A stretch of 64,000 nucleotides of DNA from Paenarthrobacter ilicis (GTDB taxonomy: Bacteria; Actinomycetota; Actinomycetes; Actinomycetales; Micrococcaceae). Numbering within the stretch: the stretch's first letter is position 1; the number at the start of each line of letters is the position of its first letter. The stretch spans positions 3,658,001 through 3,722,000 of the forward strand of contig NZ_JAFBCD010000001.1 in assembly GCF_016907545.1 (NCBI RefSeq), read 5' to 3'. Below are positions 36,294-45,156 of this stretch, one piece after another. Below the pieces are notes generated by a model. It made no database searches. It was not told the DNA's origin and saw only the letters and a program-made list of their open reading frames with translations. The position numbers and the translations under genes are program-made.

Positions 36294-36791
36294 CTAGAGG
36301 GTGAGCTTCATGCCTTCATGGCTGGCGACGAAACCCAGCCTCTCGTAGAAGCGGTGGGCGGACGTGCGGGATTTATCCGTCGTCAGCTGCATCAGGGAAC
36401 ATCCCCGCTGCCGGGCAGCATCAATGGCCCACTCGATCATCAGCGCCCCCACTCCGTGCCCGCGGAGACTCCCGGCCACGCGGACCGCCTCGATCTGGGC
36501 GCGCCAGGATCCCCTGCGCGACAAGCCCTGGAGGTAGCTGAGCTGGAAGGTAGCCACCACCTCGCCGTCGAGCTCCCCCACCACCAGAAGGTGGGCGGGG
36601 TCGGCGTCGATCGCCGCGAAGGCCGCCTGGTATGGCGCAGGGTCGTCCATGTTCTCGCGAGCCGCGCCCAACTGGTCGTCCGCGAGGAGCTCGAGAATCC
36701 TGGGCAAGTCCCCGGAGTGGGCGCGCCTCAGCGCAAAAGTCCCTCCGGCAACGGCGGCGGTCATCAAGGAAGGCGTAGTGCCGGAGTCCAT
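36294..36791 (-). CDS. GNAT family N-acetyltransferase
   Basis: A 165-residue acetyltransferase: FALRRAHSGDLPRILELLAD at the start, the acetyl-CoA loop RVAGSLRGHGVGALMIEWAI (R-x-x-G-x-G/A) and the C-terminal TSAHRFYERLGFVASHEGM. I prefer ATG 36791 with GGAATGG upstream; ATG 36800 is in frame but has no room for a ribosome site. The substrate is unknown. It is divergent from the padR operon, and its promoter shares the region with the padR operator. Confidence 0.9.
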   Translation of the reverse strand: MDSGTTPSLMTAAVAGGTFALRRAHSGDLPRILELLADDQLGAARENMDDPAPYQAAFAAIDADPAHLLVVGELDGEVVATFQLSYLQGLSRRGSWRAQIEAVRVAGSLRGHGVGALMIEWAIDAARQRGCSLMQLTTDKSRTSAHRFYERLGFVASHEGMKLTL

Positions 36792-36835
36792 GGTCACCAT
36801 TCCAGCATGCCACCAAACGCTGGAACTCAGTATTG

Positions 36836-36853
36836 CTAAGTAGTGGTACTTAG
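36836..36853. promoter_or_regulatory. Operator-like inverted repeat before padR
   Basis: CTAAGT-AGTGGT-ACTTAG is a perfect 6+6+6 inverted repeat. It is followed by a second, looser copy around TACTATGTAGTGGTAGCTAGTA (36856-36877), sharing the element TAGTGGTA. The two lie 30-60 bp before the padR start, where PadR proteins commonly repress their own operon. Confidence 0.6.
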
Positions 36854-36904
36854 TCCTACTATGTAGTGGTAGCTAGTAATACAGAGTAGTGAACGGAGGT
36901 GCAC

Positions 36905-37234
36905 ATGGGAAAGCAAATGACGGAGATGCTCAAAGGCACCCTGGAGGGAATCGTCTTGGCCCTCCTCACCGGAAAGGCAGCCTACGGATATCAGATCACC
37001 ACGCTGTTGAGGGATCAGGGATTCACGGAGATCGCCGAGGGCACTGTCTACGCGCTGCTGGTCCGGATAGAGCAAAAAGGGCTGGTTGATGTTGAAAAAC
37101 GACCGTCCGAGAAGGGGCCGCCGCGCAAGGTCTACACACTCAATGCGCAGGGGAAAAAGGAACTGACCGAATTTTGGAACACCTGGAGCTTCCTGTCCGA
37201 AAGGCTGGAACACCTCCGCGAGGAAGGGAAATAG
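36905..37234 (+). CDS. PadR family transcriptional regulator
   Basis: A 109-residue PadR-type winged helix: MLKGTLEGIVLALLTGKAAY and YGYQITTLLRDQG, then IAEGTVYALLVRIEQKGLV and the wing GPPRKVYTLNAQGKKEL. ATG 36905 with ribosome site GGAGG at 36895-36899; GTG 36899 overlaps that site and is rejected. First gene of the set padR - DUF1048 - ABC ATPase - ABC permease, which recurs in many actinobacteria and firmicutes and usually encodes an inducible exporter. Confidence 0.93.
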   Translation: MGKQMTEMLKGTLEGIVLALLTGKAAYGYQITTLLRDQGFTEIAEGTVYALLVRIEQKGLVDVEKRPSEKGPPRKVYTLNAQGKKELTEFWNTWSFLSERLEHLREEGK

Positions 37235-37235
37235 C

Positions 37236-37601
37236 ATGGCAGCAAAATGGATCGAGCTGGTCACCGGATCGCTTGAGCAAAAGAAGCAGTACAAACAAGC
37301 CAAAGCACGCTTGGACTCCCTGCCGGAGCCCTACCTGTCTGTTGCAGCAGCGTTCAACCGCTATCTCATGTACTTCGGCGGAGTCACCGAGGGCGACACC
37401 ATGGTGCAGATGTTCACCGACTTTGCCGATCTCTGGGAGCGGGCAGCCGTTGACGGCACCCCCGTGCACGCCATTGTTGGCGAGGACCCGGTGGAATTCG
37501 CTGAAGCTTTCGCTCTGGCATATGGCGGCAAGCGCTGGATCGACAAAGAGAAAGCCCGGCTGGTGGATGCCGTCAACAAAGCGACGGAAGCGGAATCATG
37601 A
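37236..37601 (+). CDS. DUF1048 family protein
   Basis: A 121-residue, mainly helical soluble protein: WIELVTGSLEQKKQYKQAKA and LPEPYLSVAAAFNRYLMYFG are typical of DUF1048, a four-helix bundle almost always encoded next to PadR. ATG 37236 lies one base after the padR stop, and its TGA overlaps the ABC ATPase ATG by 4 bp. A role as co-regulator or sensor partner of PadR has been suggested by co-occurrence only. Confidence 0.88.
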   Translation: MAAKWIELVTGSLEQKKQYKQAKARLDSLPEPYLSVAAAFNRYLMYFGGVTEGDTMVQMFTDFADLWERAAVDGTPVHAIVGEDPVEFAEAFALAYGGKRWIDKEKARLVDAVNKATEAES

Positions 37602-38380
37602 CTGCCGCCATCCATGTCCGTGGCATCGAGAAATCCTTCAAGAACCTCAACGTCCTTCAAGGCGTGGATTTCGACGTATCAGCGGGAAGCATCTTCGCCT
37701 TGCTGGGGTCCAATGGCGCGGGCAAAACCACGCTGGTCAGGATCCTTTCCACCCTGCTGGCAGCGGACGGTGGGTCTGCCGCCGTCGAGGGCTTTGACGT
37801 GGCCAACCATCCGCAACGGGTCCGGGAAGTCATCAGCCTCACCGGACAGTTTGCCGCCGTGGACGAGATTCTTACGGGTCGCGAGAACCTGGTGCTGGTG
37901 GCCAGGTTGCGTCATTTGAAGGATCCGGGAGCAATCGCCGACAGGCTTCTGGAGCAGTTCAACCTCACTGACGCAGGATCGCGGAAAGTCGCGGCATACT
38001 CCGGCGGCATGCGCAGGCGACTGGACATTGCCATGAGCCTGATCGGCGAGCCCCACGTCATCTTCCTGGACGAGCCCACCACCGGACTTGACCCGGAAGC
38101 GCGGCTGGAAGTGTGGGCGATCATCAAGAAGCTGGCCACCCAAGGGACCACCGTCCTGCTCACCACCCAATACCTGGACGAGGCCGAACACTTGGCCCAG
38201 CAGATTGCCATCCTCCACGAAGGCCGCATCATCGCCAACGGAACCCTGGCGGAGCTGAAGAACCTCCTCCCACCGGCAACGGTTGAGTACGTCGAGAAGC
38301 AACCAAGCCTGGAAGATATCTTCCTGGCCTTGGTGGGCACGCGGGTTCCGGACCACACACCAATTAAGGAAAGGCAATGA
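37598..38380 (+). CDS. ABC transporter ATP-binding protein (daunorubicin/ABC-2 type)
   Basis: A 260-residue nucleotide-binding protein: Walker A LLGSNGAGKTTLVRIL, Q-loop LTGQFAAVDEILTGRENL, signature YSGGMRRRLDIAMSL, Walker B VIFLDEPTTGLDPEAR and H-loop TTQYLDEAE. The short C-terminus and the Q-F/Y-L-D-E-A pattern match the DrrA-like drug-export subfamily. It needs the adjacent permease, which is frameshifted in this sequence. Start overlaps the DUF1048 stop (ATGA). Confidence 0.95.
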   Translation: MTAAIHVRGIEKSFKNLNVLQGVDFDVSAGSIFALLGSNGAGKTTLVRILSTLLAADGGSAAVEGFDVANHPQRVREVISLTGQFAAVDEILTGRENLVLVARLRHLKDPGAIADRLLEQFNLTDAGSRKVAAYSGGMRRRLDIAMSLIGEPHVIFLDEPTTGLDPEARLEVWAIIKKLATQGTTVLLTTQYLDEAEHLAQQIAILHEGRIIANGTLAELKNLLPPATVEYVEKQPSLEDIFLALVGTRVPDHTPIKERQ

Positions 38381-39137
38381 GCACCCACTTCTTCGCTGAT
38401 ACGGCGGTGTTGACCGGCCGCTCCATGCGGCACGTCTTCCGCAGCGTGGACACCATCATCACCACGGCAATCACCCCGATCGCCATCATGATGTTGTTCG
38501 TGTTCGTCCTTGGCGGAGCCATCAAAACCGGCACCGACAACTACGTCAATTACCTGATGCCGGGCATCATGCTGATCGCCATCGCATCCGGGATCGCCTA
38601 CACCGCCTTCAGATTGTTCATGGATATGAAGAGCGGCATTTTTGAACGGTTCCACTCCATGCCGATCGCCCGGTCATCCGTGCTGTGGGCCCACGTCCTG
38701 ACCTCCGTCGCCGCGAACCTGCTTTAGTGGTAATCATTGTGCTGGTGGGCCTGTTGATGGGGTTCCGCACAGCCGCCGGACCCCTGGAGTGGCTGTCCGT
38801 AGCCGGGATACTGGCACTTTTCACAGTGGCCCTGACCTGGGTTGCGGTGATCGCAGGCCTCAGCGCCAGCACCATTGAAGGGGCCAGCGCGTTCTCCTAC
38901 CCGCTGATCTTCCTTCCTTTCATCAGCTCAGCCTTCGTCCCCACGGATACCATGCCGGGCCCGGTGCGCTGGTTTGCCGAAAACCAGCCGGTCACATCGA
39001 TCGTGGACTCCATTCAGAACCTTTTCGCCCAGCGGCCCGTGGGAACCGGCATCTGGGTGGCGCTGGCATGGTGCACCGGCATCCTGGTGGCAGCGTTCAT
39101 CGCCGCCAACATCACCTACCGCCGCAAGATTTCCTGA
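38377..39137 (+). pseudogene. ABC-2 type permease (DrrB-like) split by a frameshift near 38725
   Basis: The frame from ATG 38377 gives 116 residues (two membrane segments, then MDMKSGIFERFHSMPIARSS, the ABC-2 consensus loop) and stops at TAG 38725-38727. The remainder of the protein continues without break in the -1 frame (VVIIVLVGLLMGFRTA onward) to 39137, with four further membrane segments and a normal C-terminus. Restoring one base near 38722-38727 would give an intact protein of about 253 residues, the normal length. No slippery heptamer is present, so a one-base deletion or a sequencing error is likelier than programmed frameshifting. The first part overlaps the ATPase gene by 4 bp. Confidence 0.85.
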
Positions 39138-39153
39138 CACGCTGCACACCAGG

Positions 39154-39184
39154 CCAAAGCTCCCCCCTCCTGAGGGCGGGAGCT
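39154..39184 (+). terminator. Terminator after the padR-ABC operon
   Basis: AAAGCTCCC ... GGGAGCTTT with inner CCCTC/GAGGG pairing, then CGCCATT. 16 bp after the permease stop. Confidence 0.8.
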
Positions 39185-39296
39185 TTCGCCATTCAGACCG
39201 ATTGGTCATTTTCCCGGGGTTGGCTATAGCTTTATCGAACAGATTTGTAACGGCCGTCACTAATGCGACGGGTCCTTCGAAGGGTTCTTGAAACTA

Positions 39297-40757
39297 ATGT
39301 CCGACCAGACAACACAGGGGCAGCTCCGCGCCTCCAGCAGGGACAGCGAGCCCCACCTGTCACGCTCGCTCAGCAACCGCCACATCCAGCTTCTCGCCAT
39401 TGGCGGCGCAATCGGTACCGGCCTGTTCATGGGCTCCGGAAAGACGATCTCCGTGGCCGGCCCGTCCGTGATCTTCGTGTACATGATCATCGGCTTCATG
39501 CTGTTCTTCGTGATGCGTGCCATGGGCCAACTCCTGTTGTCCAACCTGAACTACAAATCCTTCAGCGACTTCGCGGGCGATCTCCTGGGCCCGTGGGCCG
39601 GGTTCTTCACCGGATGGACGTACTGGTTCTGCTGGGTGGTGACGGGCGTAGCCGACGTGATCGCGATTGCGGGCTACGCCAATGAGCTGTGGCCCGGAAT
39701 CCAGCTGTGGATTCCCGGTTTGGCCACCATCATCATCCTCCTGCTGCTGAACCTCCCCACGGTCAAGGCTTTCGGTGAGACCGAGTTCTGGTTCGCACTT
39801 ATCAAGATCGTTGCCATCGTGGCGTTGATCGTGGTTGGCCTGGTGATGATCTTCACCGGATTCCAGTCCAACGCCGGCACTGCAAGCTTCACCAACCTGT
39901 GGAGCCATGGTGGATTCTTCCCCAAGGAATTCATGGGCTTCGTTGCCGGTTTCCAGATCGCCGTCTTTGCCTTCGTCGGTATTGAACTGGTGGGAACGGC
40001 CGCTGCTGAAACCAAGAACCCTGAACACAACCTCCCCCGCGCCATTAACGCCATCCCGCTGCGCGTCATGCTCTTCTACGTAGGCGCCCTGATCATCCTC
40101 ATGTCCGTCACCCCGTGGACAGAGTTCAAAGCCGGCCAGAGCCCCTTCATCGCCATGTTCTCCCTGGCTGGCCTGGGCATCGCCGCCACCGTGGTGAACC
40201 TGGTGGTACTGACGTCCGCCATGTCTTCGGCCAACTCCGGAATCTACTCAACGTCCCGCATGGTCTATGGCCTGGCCAACGACGGCGACGCCCCCAAGCT
40301 CTTTGGCCGGCTCTCCAGCCGCAAAGTACCCCAGAACGCCCTGTTCCTCTCCTGCGTTCTCCTCCTTGCCGGCGTCGCCCTGCTCTACGCCGGCAAGGAC
40401 GTAGGGGTGGCTTTCGACATGGTGACCACCGTGTCCGCAGTCTGCTTCATGTTCGTCTGGTCGATCATCCTGGCCAGCTACCTGGTGTACCGGAAGCGCC
40501 GCCCGGAACAGCACGCATCCTCGTCCTACAAGATGCCCGGCGGCGTTCCCATGGTGTGGGTGGTGTTCGCCTTCTTCGCCTTCCTGGTGTGGGCACTCAC
40601 CACCCAAGCGGACACGTTGACAGCCCTGCTGGTGACACCCATCTGGTTCGCCGTCCTGGGCATCGCCTACGCTGTGGTGCGTAGATCACCGCTTCACCAG
40701 GCCCGCGTGGCGGAATGGAAAGCCATGGCAGAGGCCGAAACCGCGGCAACGCGCTAA
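39297..40757 (+). CDS. APC family amino-acid permease (CycA-like)
   Basis: A 486-residue, 12-helix permease: RHIQLLAIGGAIGTGLFMGS at helix 1 and GFQIAVFAFVGIELVGTAAA with ETKNPEHNLPRAI in the middle are the amino-acid transporter signature. The SGKTISVAGPSVIFVYMIIG segment and MVYGLANDGDAPKLFGRLS resemble D-serine/D-alanine/glycine (CycA) and related permeases. ATG 39297 follows GAAGGG; TTG 39288 is too close to it. A glycine/alanine-type substrate is likely but not certain. Confidence 0.92.
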   Translation: MSDQTTQGQLRASSRDSEPHLSRSLSNRHIQLLAIGGAIGTGLFMGSGKTISVAGPSVIFVYMIIGFMLFFVMRAMGQLLLSNLNYKSFSDFAGDLLGPWAGFFTGWTYWFCWVVTGVADVIAIAGYANELWPGIQLWIPGLATIIILLLLNLPTVKAFGETEFWFALIKIVAIVALIVVGLVMIFTGFQSNAGTASFTNLWSHGGFFPKEFMGFVAGFQIAVFAFVGIELVGTAAAETKNPEHNLPRAINAIPLRVMLFYVGALIILMSVTPWTEFKAGQSPFIAMFSLAGLGIAATVVNLVVLTSAMSSANSGIYSTSRMVYGLANDGDAPKLFGRLSSRKVPQNALFLSCVLLLAGVALLYAGKDVGVAFDMVTTVSAVCFMFVWSIILASYLVYRKRRPEQHASSSYKMPGGVPMVWVVFAFFAFLVWALTTQADTLTALLVTPIWFAVLGIAYAVVRRSPLHQARVAEWKAMAEAETAATR

Positions 40758-40798
40758 AGCAAAGACCGAGGCAGAGGCAACGGCAAAGAGACAGACAA

Positions 40799-40837
40799 AA
40801 AGCCTGGCCCGCACCATTGAGGTGCGGGCCAGGCTTT
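40799..40837. terminator. Bidirectional terminator between the permease and LPXTG genes
   Basis: Perfect 17-bp stem AAAGCCTGGCCCGCACC / GGTGCGGGCCAGGCTTT around ATTGA, with T-run on one side and A-run on the other, between convergent genes. Confidence 0.93.
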
Positions 40838-40878
40838 CTCTGCACCCGGTATCTACCAGCGATTCACCGGACGAATCG

Positions 40879-43800
40879 TCAGGCTACTTTGCGTCGCCTG
40901 CTGGCCACCAGCGCAACCCCACCCACAGCCATGAGCGCCAAGGCTCCGAGCAGGGAGGCAACCAGGCCAGCGGCTCCGGTGTCGGGAAGGTCATCTGACC
41001 CAGCCGCGGGAACTCCTGCCGACGGAGCCTCACTTGGCGGAACCTCACCTCCAGCAGCGGGCGGAGCGGAGGCACCGGCAGTTGGCGGAACCTCGCCTCC
41101 AGAGACCGGCGGCTGTTCCGTTTCTGCCGGGGGAACAACCACCGGCCGCACCTTTACCTCGGCAGAATCGCTGCCCGAAGGGGTCTCCCCGCCTGGAGCG
41201 TGCGCTTGGACCTTCACCACGTTGACGTATGACTCGGTGGTGTTGTCCTGGGTGACAACCCGGTTGGCGGTCTCGCCGGGCGCCAAGCTGGCTACCGGAT
41301 CGATGTTCCCGAGGGCTGGATCATCAAAGCGAACGTCCGTGAGCACGGTGTTGCCGGTGTTGGTCACGCTGAGCTGCCAATGGACCGTCCCTCCCGAATC
41401 CACTGTGACACTTTCGCTCCAGGGCCCGTCCGGCGACAACGACACGAGCTTGGACACTGACATTCCCGGAACAGCGCCGAAGTAGAACGAATCATCCGAA
41501 GACGTCAGTTCCGAACCACCGAGCGGGTTTTTGGACGATGCTGTGACCGTGTTCCGATACTGGCCTTCCACCGCCTTTCCGTGGGCCGTTAGCTCCACCG
41601 AGGCACCGGGGGCCAAGGATGCCACGACGTCGGAAAAGACGGTGTTGCCATCCATGTCTTTATCCACCACAAGGACGTCCTTCAGGGCCAACGTTCCCGT
41701 GTTGGTCACCGTGTATCCCCAGGTGACTTGGCTCCCGGGTACCAGTTGAGGACCCGGCGCTGCCGGAACCTCGTGTCCATTGGTGGTCTTCACCACGGAC
41801 AATCCGCTGGTGCCGGCAAAGTACCAAGACTCGGCAGAGACGGGCTTGGGTTGTTGTTCCAAACGCTCCCCTTCTCCGTCCAAGGCAGCCGCAGTGGCCG
41901 TGGCGGTGTTGTGGTACTGCCCCGGGACCGCTTTGCCGTGCGCGGTGAAGACCCGCGTGGCGCCGGGATCCAGGACTCCGGTGTCGGCAGACGTGGGTGC
42001 CAACGTCCCTTTGCTGCCATCACCGGCTGTGAACGCATCGGCAACGTTCACTTCTGCCAGCGGGATATCGCCGGTGTTGGTTACCTCGTAGGTCCAGGTG
42101 ACCTCCGAGTCCTCGGCAACAATGGCTCCCGGAGCAGCTGTGTACGCCGAGCCGTTGGTCTTCTTGACGATTCCCAGGGACGGGTGGCCAACCACGTTGA
42201 CGGTTGCTTGGTTGGTGGCGAACTGCACCGACGCACCGTTGTAGCTTCCCTCCGCAGTCACAATGTTGGAGGCCTTGGCGGCAAAGCCAGGTTCCCCAAG
42301 CACCTCGGTGGGAACCGTGAGGGTGAACTCCTCACCGGAGGTCAGGGTATCCACCACCACGCGGAAGGCAGTGGCGTTATCCGGGACCGACGTCCAAGTA
42401 CCCGAGGCTGCGTCCTGCGCGTCTTTGGAGTATTCCACCGTGGCACCGGCAGGCACTCCGGTTACCGGACCAGCGAGGACAACATCAAAGTCGTCCCCGG
42501 TGCCTACCGCCGGCAACCGGTCAAAGAACGTGGTTCCGGTCACCGGGTTGGGAAGGACGTTGCTGACGTAGACCTGCCAAAAGGCAGCCTTGTCCACCGT
42601 GGTGTCCAGGGACCACGGACCTTCGGCTGTTGCGCCGGACAGCTTGTCCAGCAACAGCCCACCGGCTGTATTGATGGTCACCCGGGCGGTGTCCTTGGCG
42701 ATGCTGGCGCGGGCGGCGTCGAAGTCATAGACGTCGTCGCTGAAAAAGGGACCGTAGCCGGTCATCTGCACCGTTTCCTGGTGGGTGCCGCCATCGGCAA
42801 CGCTGAGGAAGCGCGGGTCCCCTGTGTAGGCGTAGGACTCAACCTGGACAGCCGTTTGCGCGGGATCGTAGGACTTCGCCAGTGCAGTGACGGGGATGTC
42901 GTATTGCCACCCGTTGTTTTCCACCCAGCGATCGGAAGCTTCCCCGGGATCACGCATGGGGCTGATCTGGTCGAAGGCGAAAGTAATGACCTGCAGTTCA
43001 CAGCCAATCGGATCCAGGACGCGCTGCGTGGAATCGATCTTCAGGCCTTTGCCAAGCGTGGGGATCGGCTCCACTCCAACATTGAGGTCCGTCACCGGAG
43101 CAATGGGTTTTGAGGGGTCGTACTGGATCCCGCAGGGCAGCACTACCGACATCTTGGCGTTCGTGTACGTTTCCGAGGGGTTCTGGTTCACGATCCCGGC
43201 CCTGGCAACGCCGTTGTCGCCAACGCTCAGGACATCCGGAGCAGCCACCTTGGTGGTCAGGTAGACAGAATCCTGCGGCGAGAAGATGTTGGACGCTTCA
43301 CGCTCGAGGGAACCTGCTTGAAGGGTTGCGGTGTTGTTGACTGGCCCTGGAGACGTACCCGCCGGCTCGCCTGCCGGAACCACACCGTCAGTGACGTCCC
43401 GGAACACCGGCACGCTTCCCATGGTCATCCGGACCTCGGAACCAACAGGAACGGTCTCGTCACCGGGTGCCACCTTGATCCGCCACCCGGTCAGGACAGA
43501 TCCCACCGGCAGGGTGAGGGTGTTGTTTCCATTGAAAGCCTCCCACCCTGTTGACCCGGCGTTCTGAACTGTCAGAGACAGGTTGGTGTTGGTGGTGGGA
43601 TTCTGCGGAACAAAGGATTTCCAGTCACTCGAGTAATCGCTCTGGTACTCCAAGGTGTACTGCAGGTTGGCAACCGAGAGGACCGGGCTGAAATTTGCGG
43701 TCAAACCCGTCACGTCGTTGTGGTGGTACCACTCTTCACCCCCTGCACCTGCGGCCCCGGAATCAGTGATCACCAAATCGTCGGCGCTGGGGCTGTTCAG

Positions 43801-44919
43801 CGGCCCCAGGTACGAGCCATTGACGTACGTGCTTCTGGCAATCATGCCTGCGGAACTCTGCCCTGCCGACCATTTCTCAAGGGCTGCAGTGACGCCGCCA
43901 CCGGGGTTGAAGACAGGACCCTGGGCCGTGGCGGGAGCACCCGCCCGCACAACGCCATGGGCATCGGTGGTTTCCAATGTCACAGTGTTGAGCGGCGGCT
44001 GTTGGCCATCCTCCCAGCCAGCAACGGAGTCCGGATAGCGCACTGTGAGCCAGATGCCGGTTCCGGCCCGGTCCAGGCAGTAGCCATCGGGATCGTAACG
44101 TTCTTCATTGGTCCACGTGGCCGCGGGCCAAGCACTGGTGTCCCATGTGCCCACCCCGGAGGACGCGGCCACAAACCGGGCTTCAGCCGGAAGGACATCG
44201 GAGAGCTTCTGTTTGTAGGAAGAGAAGTCAGTAAAGCGGTCCTGCGAACAAACATTGAACCAGTACGTGACATCACGATTGCTTGAACCCGTCACGGTGG
44301 TGGCTGATTTCTTCGCGCTGTAATTGTTGGTTCCGGTGACGGTGGTGGTGACCGGCTGGGACGATGCCTTGCCGGAGGGTCCGCCGTCACCGGTGATCAC
44401 TGTGCTCAACGGCATGGACTCGTACTTACGCTCGTTGTCCACCTGGGCAACCGTATAGACCACACTCACCAACTCTTTGGTGGTGTCCTTCAGGGTGATG
44501 GTCAGCACCCGTGTTGCGGGATCGTAAGTGTGGCTGAGCACCGGGGACGAATCGCCCTGCGGAAGTCCGGCGAAGATCGTTCCCTCCGGAAGGGTGGTGG
44601 TCATTGCCACGCCGGTGGCGGGATTTGATGAATCCACACCTTCAAAGTCCAAGGTGGCGGTGTAATTGTAGTTCTGACCCAAGGGAACCGTTTGCGGCGC
44701 CGAGAGCGTCACTGTGAAATCCCCTGCAGCCGCCATGGCCGGGGTGACCCCGAGCGTCAGCGTGCCGGCAGCGACAGCCAAGGCCGCCGCCGTCGCCACC
44801 ATCCGCGATACCGGGCTCCACGGTGAGGGAGGTATCCGCGGCCTCCCCCGCGCTCCCCGCCTCAGGTCCCGCCACTTCTCGAGCCGGCCGGGCCGGCCCC
44901 AGGATTGTGCTGCTGACAT
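40879..44919 (-). CDS. LPXTG-anchored cell-wall protein with repeated DUF11/DUF7507-like modules
   Basis: A 1346-residue surface protein. I use ATG 44919 (AAGGAG, 7-base spacing). It has a long signal peptide with hydrophobic core VATAAALAVAAGTLTLG and cleavage near AMA. The first half is beta-rich and adhesin-like (YNYTATLDFEGVDSS, DVTYWFNVCSQDRF). The second half holds at least four Ig-fold modules of DUF11/DUF7507 type (VTWTYEVTNTGDIPLAEVNV; VTWGYTVTNTGTLALKDVLV; VHWQLSVTNTGNTVLTDV). A Pro-rich spacer follows, then the sortase signal LPDTG at residue 1311, a hydrophobic stretch and the tail RRRKVA. Sortase should link it to peptidoglycan. No sortase gene is in the window. Adhesin or structural role is inference. 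Confidence 0.93.
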   Translation of the reverse strand: MSAAQSWGRPGRLEKWRDLRRGARGRPRIPPSPWSPVSRMVATAAALAVAAGTLTLGVTPAMAAAGDFTVTLSAPQTVPLGQNYNYTATLDFEGVDSSNPATGVAMTTTLPEGTIFAGLPQGDSSPVLSHTYDPATRVLTITLKDTTKELVSVVYTVAQVDNERKYESMPLSTVITGDGGPSGKASSQPVTTTVTGTNNYSAKKSATTVTGSSNRDVTYWFNVCSQDRFTDFSSYKQKLSDVLPAEARFVAASSGVGTWDTSAWPAATWTNEERYDPDGYCLDRAGTGIWLTVRYPDSVAGWEDGQQPPLNTVTLETTDAHGVVRAGAPATAQGPVFNPGGGVTAALEKWSAGQSSAGMIARSTYVNGSYLGPLNSPSADDLVITDSGAAGAGGEEWYHHNDVTGLTANFSPVLSVANLQYTLEYQSDYSSDWKSFVPQNPTTNTNLSLTVQNAGSTGWEAFNGNNTLTLPVGSVLTGWRIKVAPGDETVPVGSEVRMTMGSVPVFRDVTDGVVPAGEPAGTSPGPVNNTATLQAGSLEREASNIFSPQDSVYLTTKVAAPDVLSVGDNGVARAGIVNQNPSETYTNAKMSVVLPCGIQYDPSKPIAPVTDLNVGVEPIPTLGKGLKIDSTQRVLDPIGCELQVITFAFDQISPMRDPGEASDRWVENNGWQYDIPVTALAKSYDPAQTAVQVESYAYTGDPRFLSVADGGTHQETVQMTGYGPFFSDDVYDFDAARASIAKDTARVTINTAGGLLLDKLSGATAEGPWSLDTTVDKAAFWQVYVSNVLPNPVTGTTFFDRLPAVGTGDDFDVVLAGPVTGVPAGATVEYSKDAQDAASGTWTSVPDNATAFRVVVDTLTSGEEFTLTVPTEVLGEPGFAAKASNIVTAEGSYNGASVQFATNQATVNVVGHPSLGIVKKTNGSAYTAAPGAIVAEDSEVTWTYEVTNTGDIPLAEVNVADAFTAGDGSKGTLAPTSADTGVLDPGATRVFTAHGKAVPGQYHNTATATAAALDGEGERLEQQPKPVSAESWYFAGTSGLSVVKTTNGHEVPAAPGPQLVPGSQVTWGYTVTNTGTLALKDVLVVDKDMDGNTVFSDVVASLAPGASVELTAHGKAVEGQYRNTVTASSKNPLGGSELTSSDDSFYFGAVPGMSVSKLVSLSPDGPWSESVTVDSGGTVHWQLSVTNTGNTVLTDVRFDDPALGNIDPVASLAPGETANRVVTQDNTTESYVNVVKVQAHAPGGETPSGSDSAEVKVRPVVVPPAETEQPPVSGGEVPPTAGASAPPAAGGEVPPSEAPSAGVPAAGSDDLPDTGAAGLVASLLGALALMAVGGVALVASRRRKVA

Positions 44920-45090
44920 CCAAAAGCTCCTTTGCTCGGTCCTGAACGGCCCACTTGCCAACAGGCAGGTTTTTTGGCGATCCAGGAGGGTTGGGAAGAG
45001 CTTTTGCTCTCCTTCCCCTATGTAGTGAGCAGGATGTCGAGAACGTGACGGACCCGTGTTCCGGGCACCACCAATTGTGGATAAGCACCA

Positions 45091-45146
45091 AAAAGGCCCT
45101 CCAACGGTCCACAGCGGCCGAAGCCGCTTTCCCGCTGGAGAGCCTT
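45091..45146 (-). terminator. Terminator after mtlD
   Basis: On the minus strand AAGGCTCTCCA pairs with TGGAGGGCCTTTTT around an inner AGCGGC-TTCG-GCCGCT hairpin; the T-run ends the stem. It lies 11 bp past the mtlD stop. The rest of 44920-45090 carries the promoter region of the LPXTG gene and nothing else recognised. Confidence 0.8.
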
Positions 45147-45156
45147 GTTGACGCGC

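Noticed and set aside
38719..38730. Programmed -1 frameshift in the ABC permease
   Set aside because: CTGCTTTAG contains no X-XXY-YYZ slippery heptamer, and the RF2-type CTTTGA site works in the +1 direction, not the one needed.
41728..43113. 461-codon open frame opposite the LPXTG protein gene
   Set aside because: Antisense shadow; no motif, no ribosome site, and the opposite strand has a signal peptide, repeats and sortase signal.
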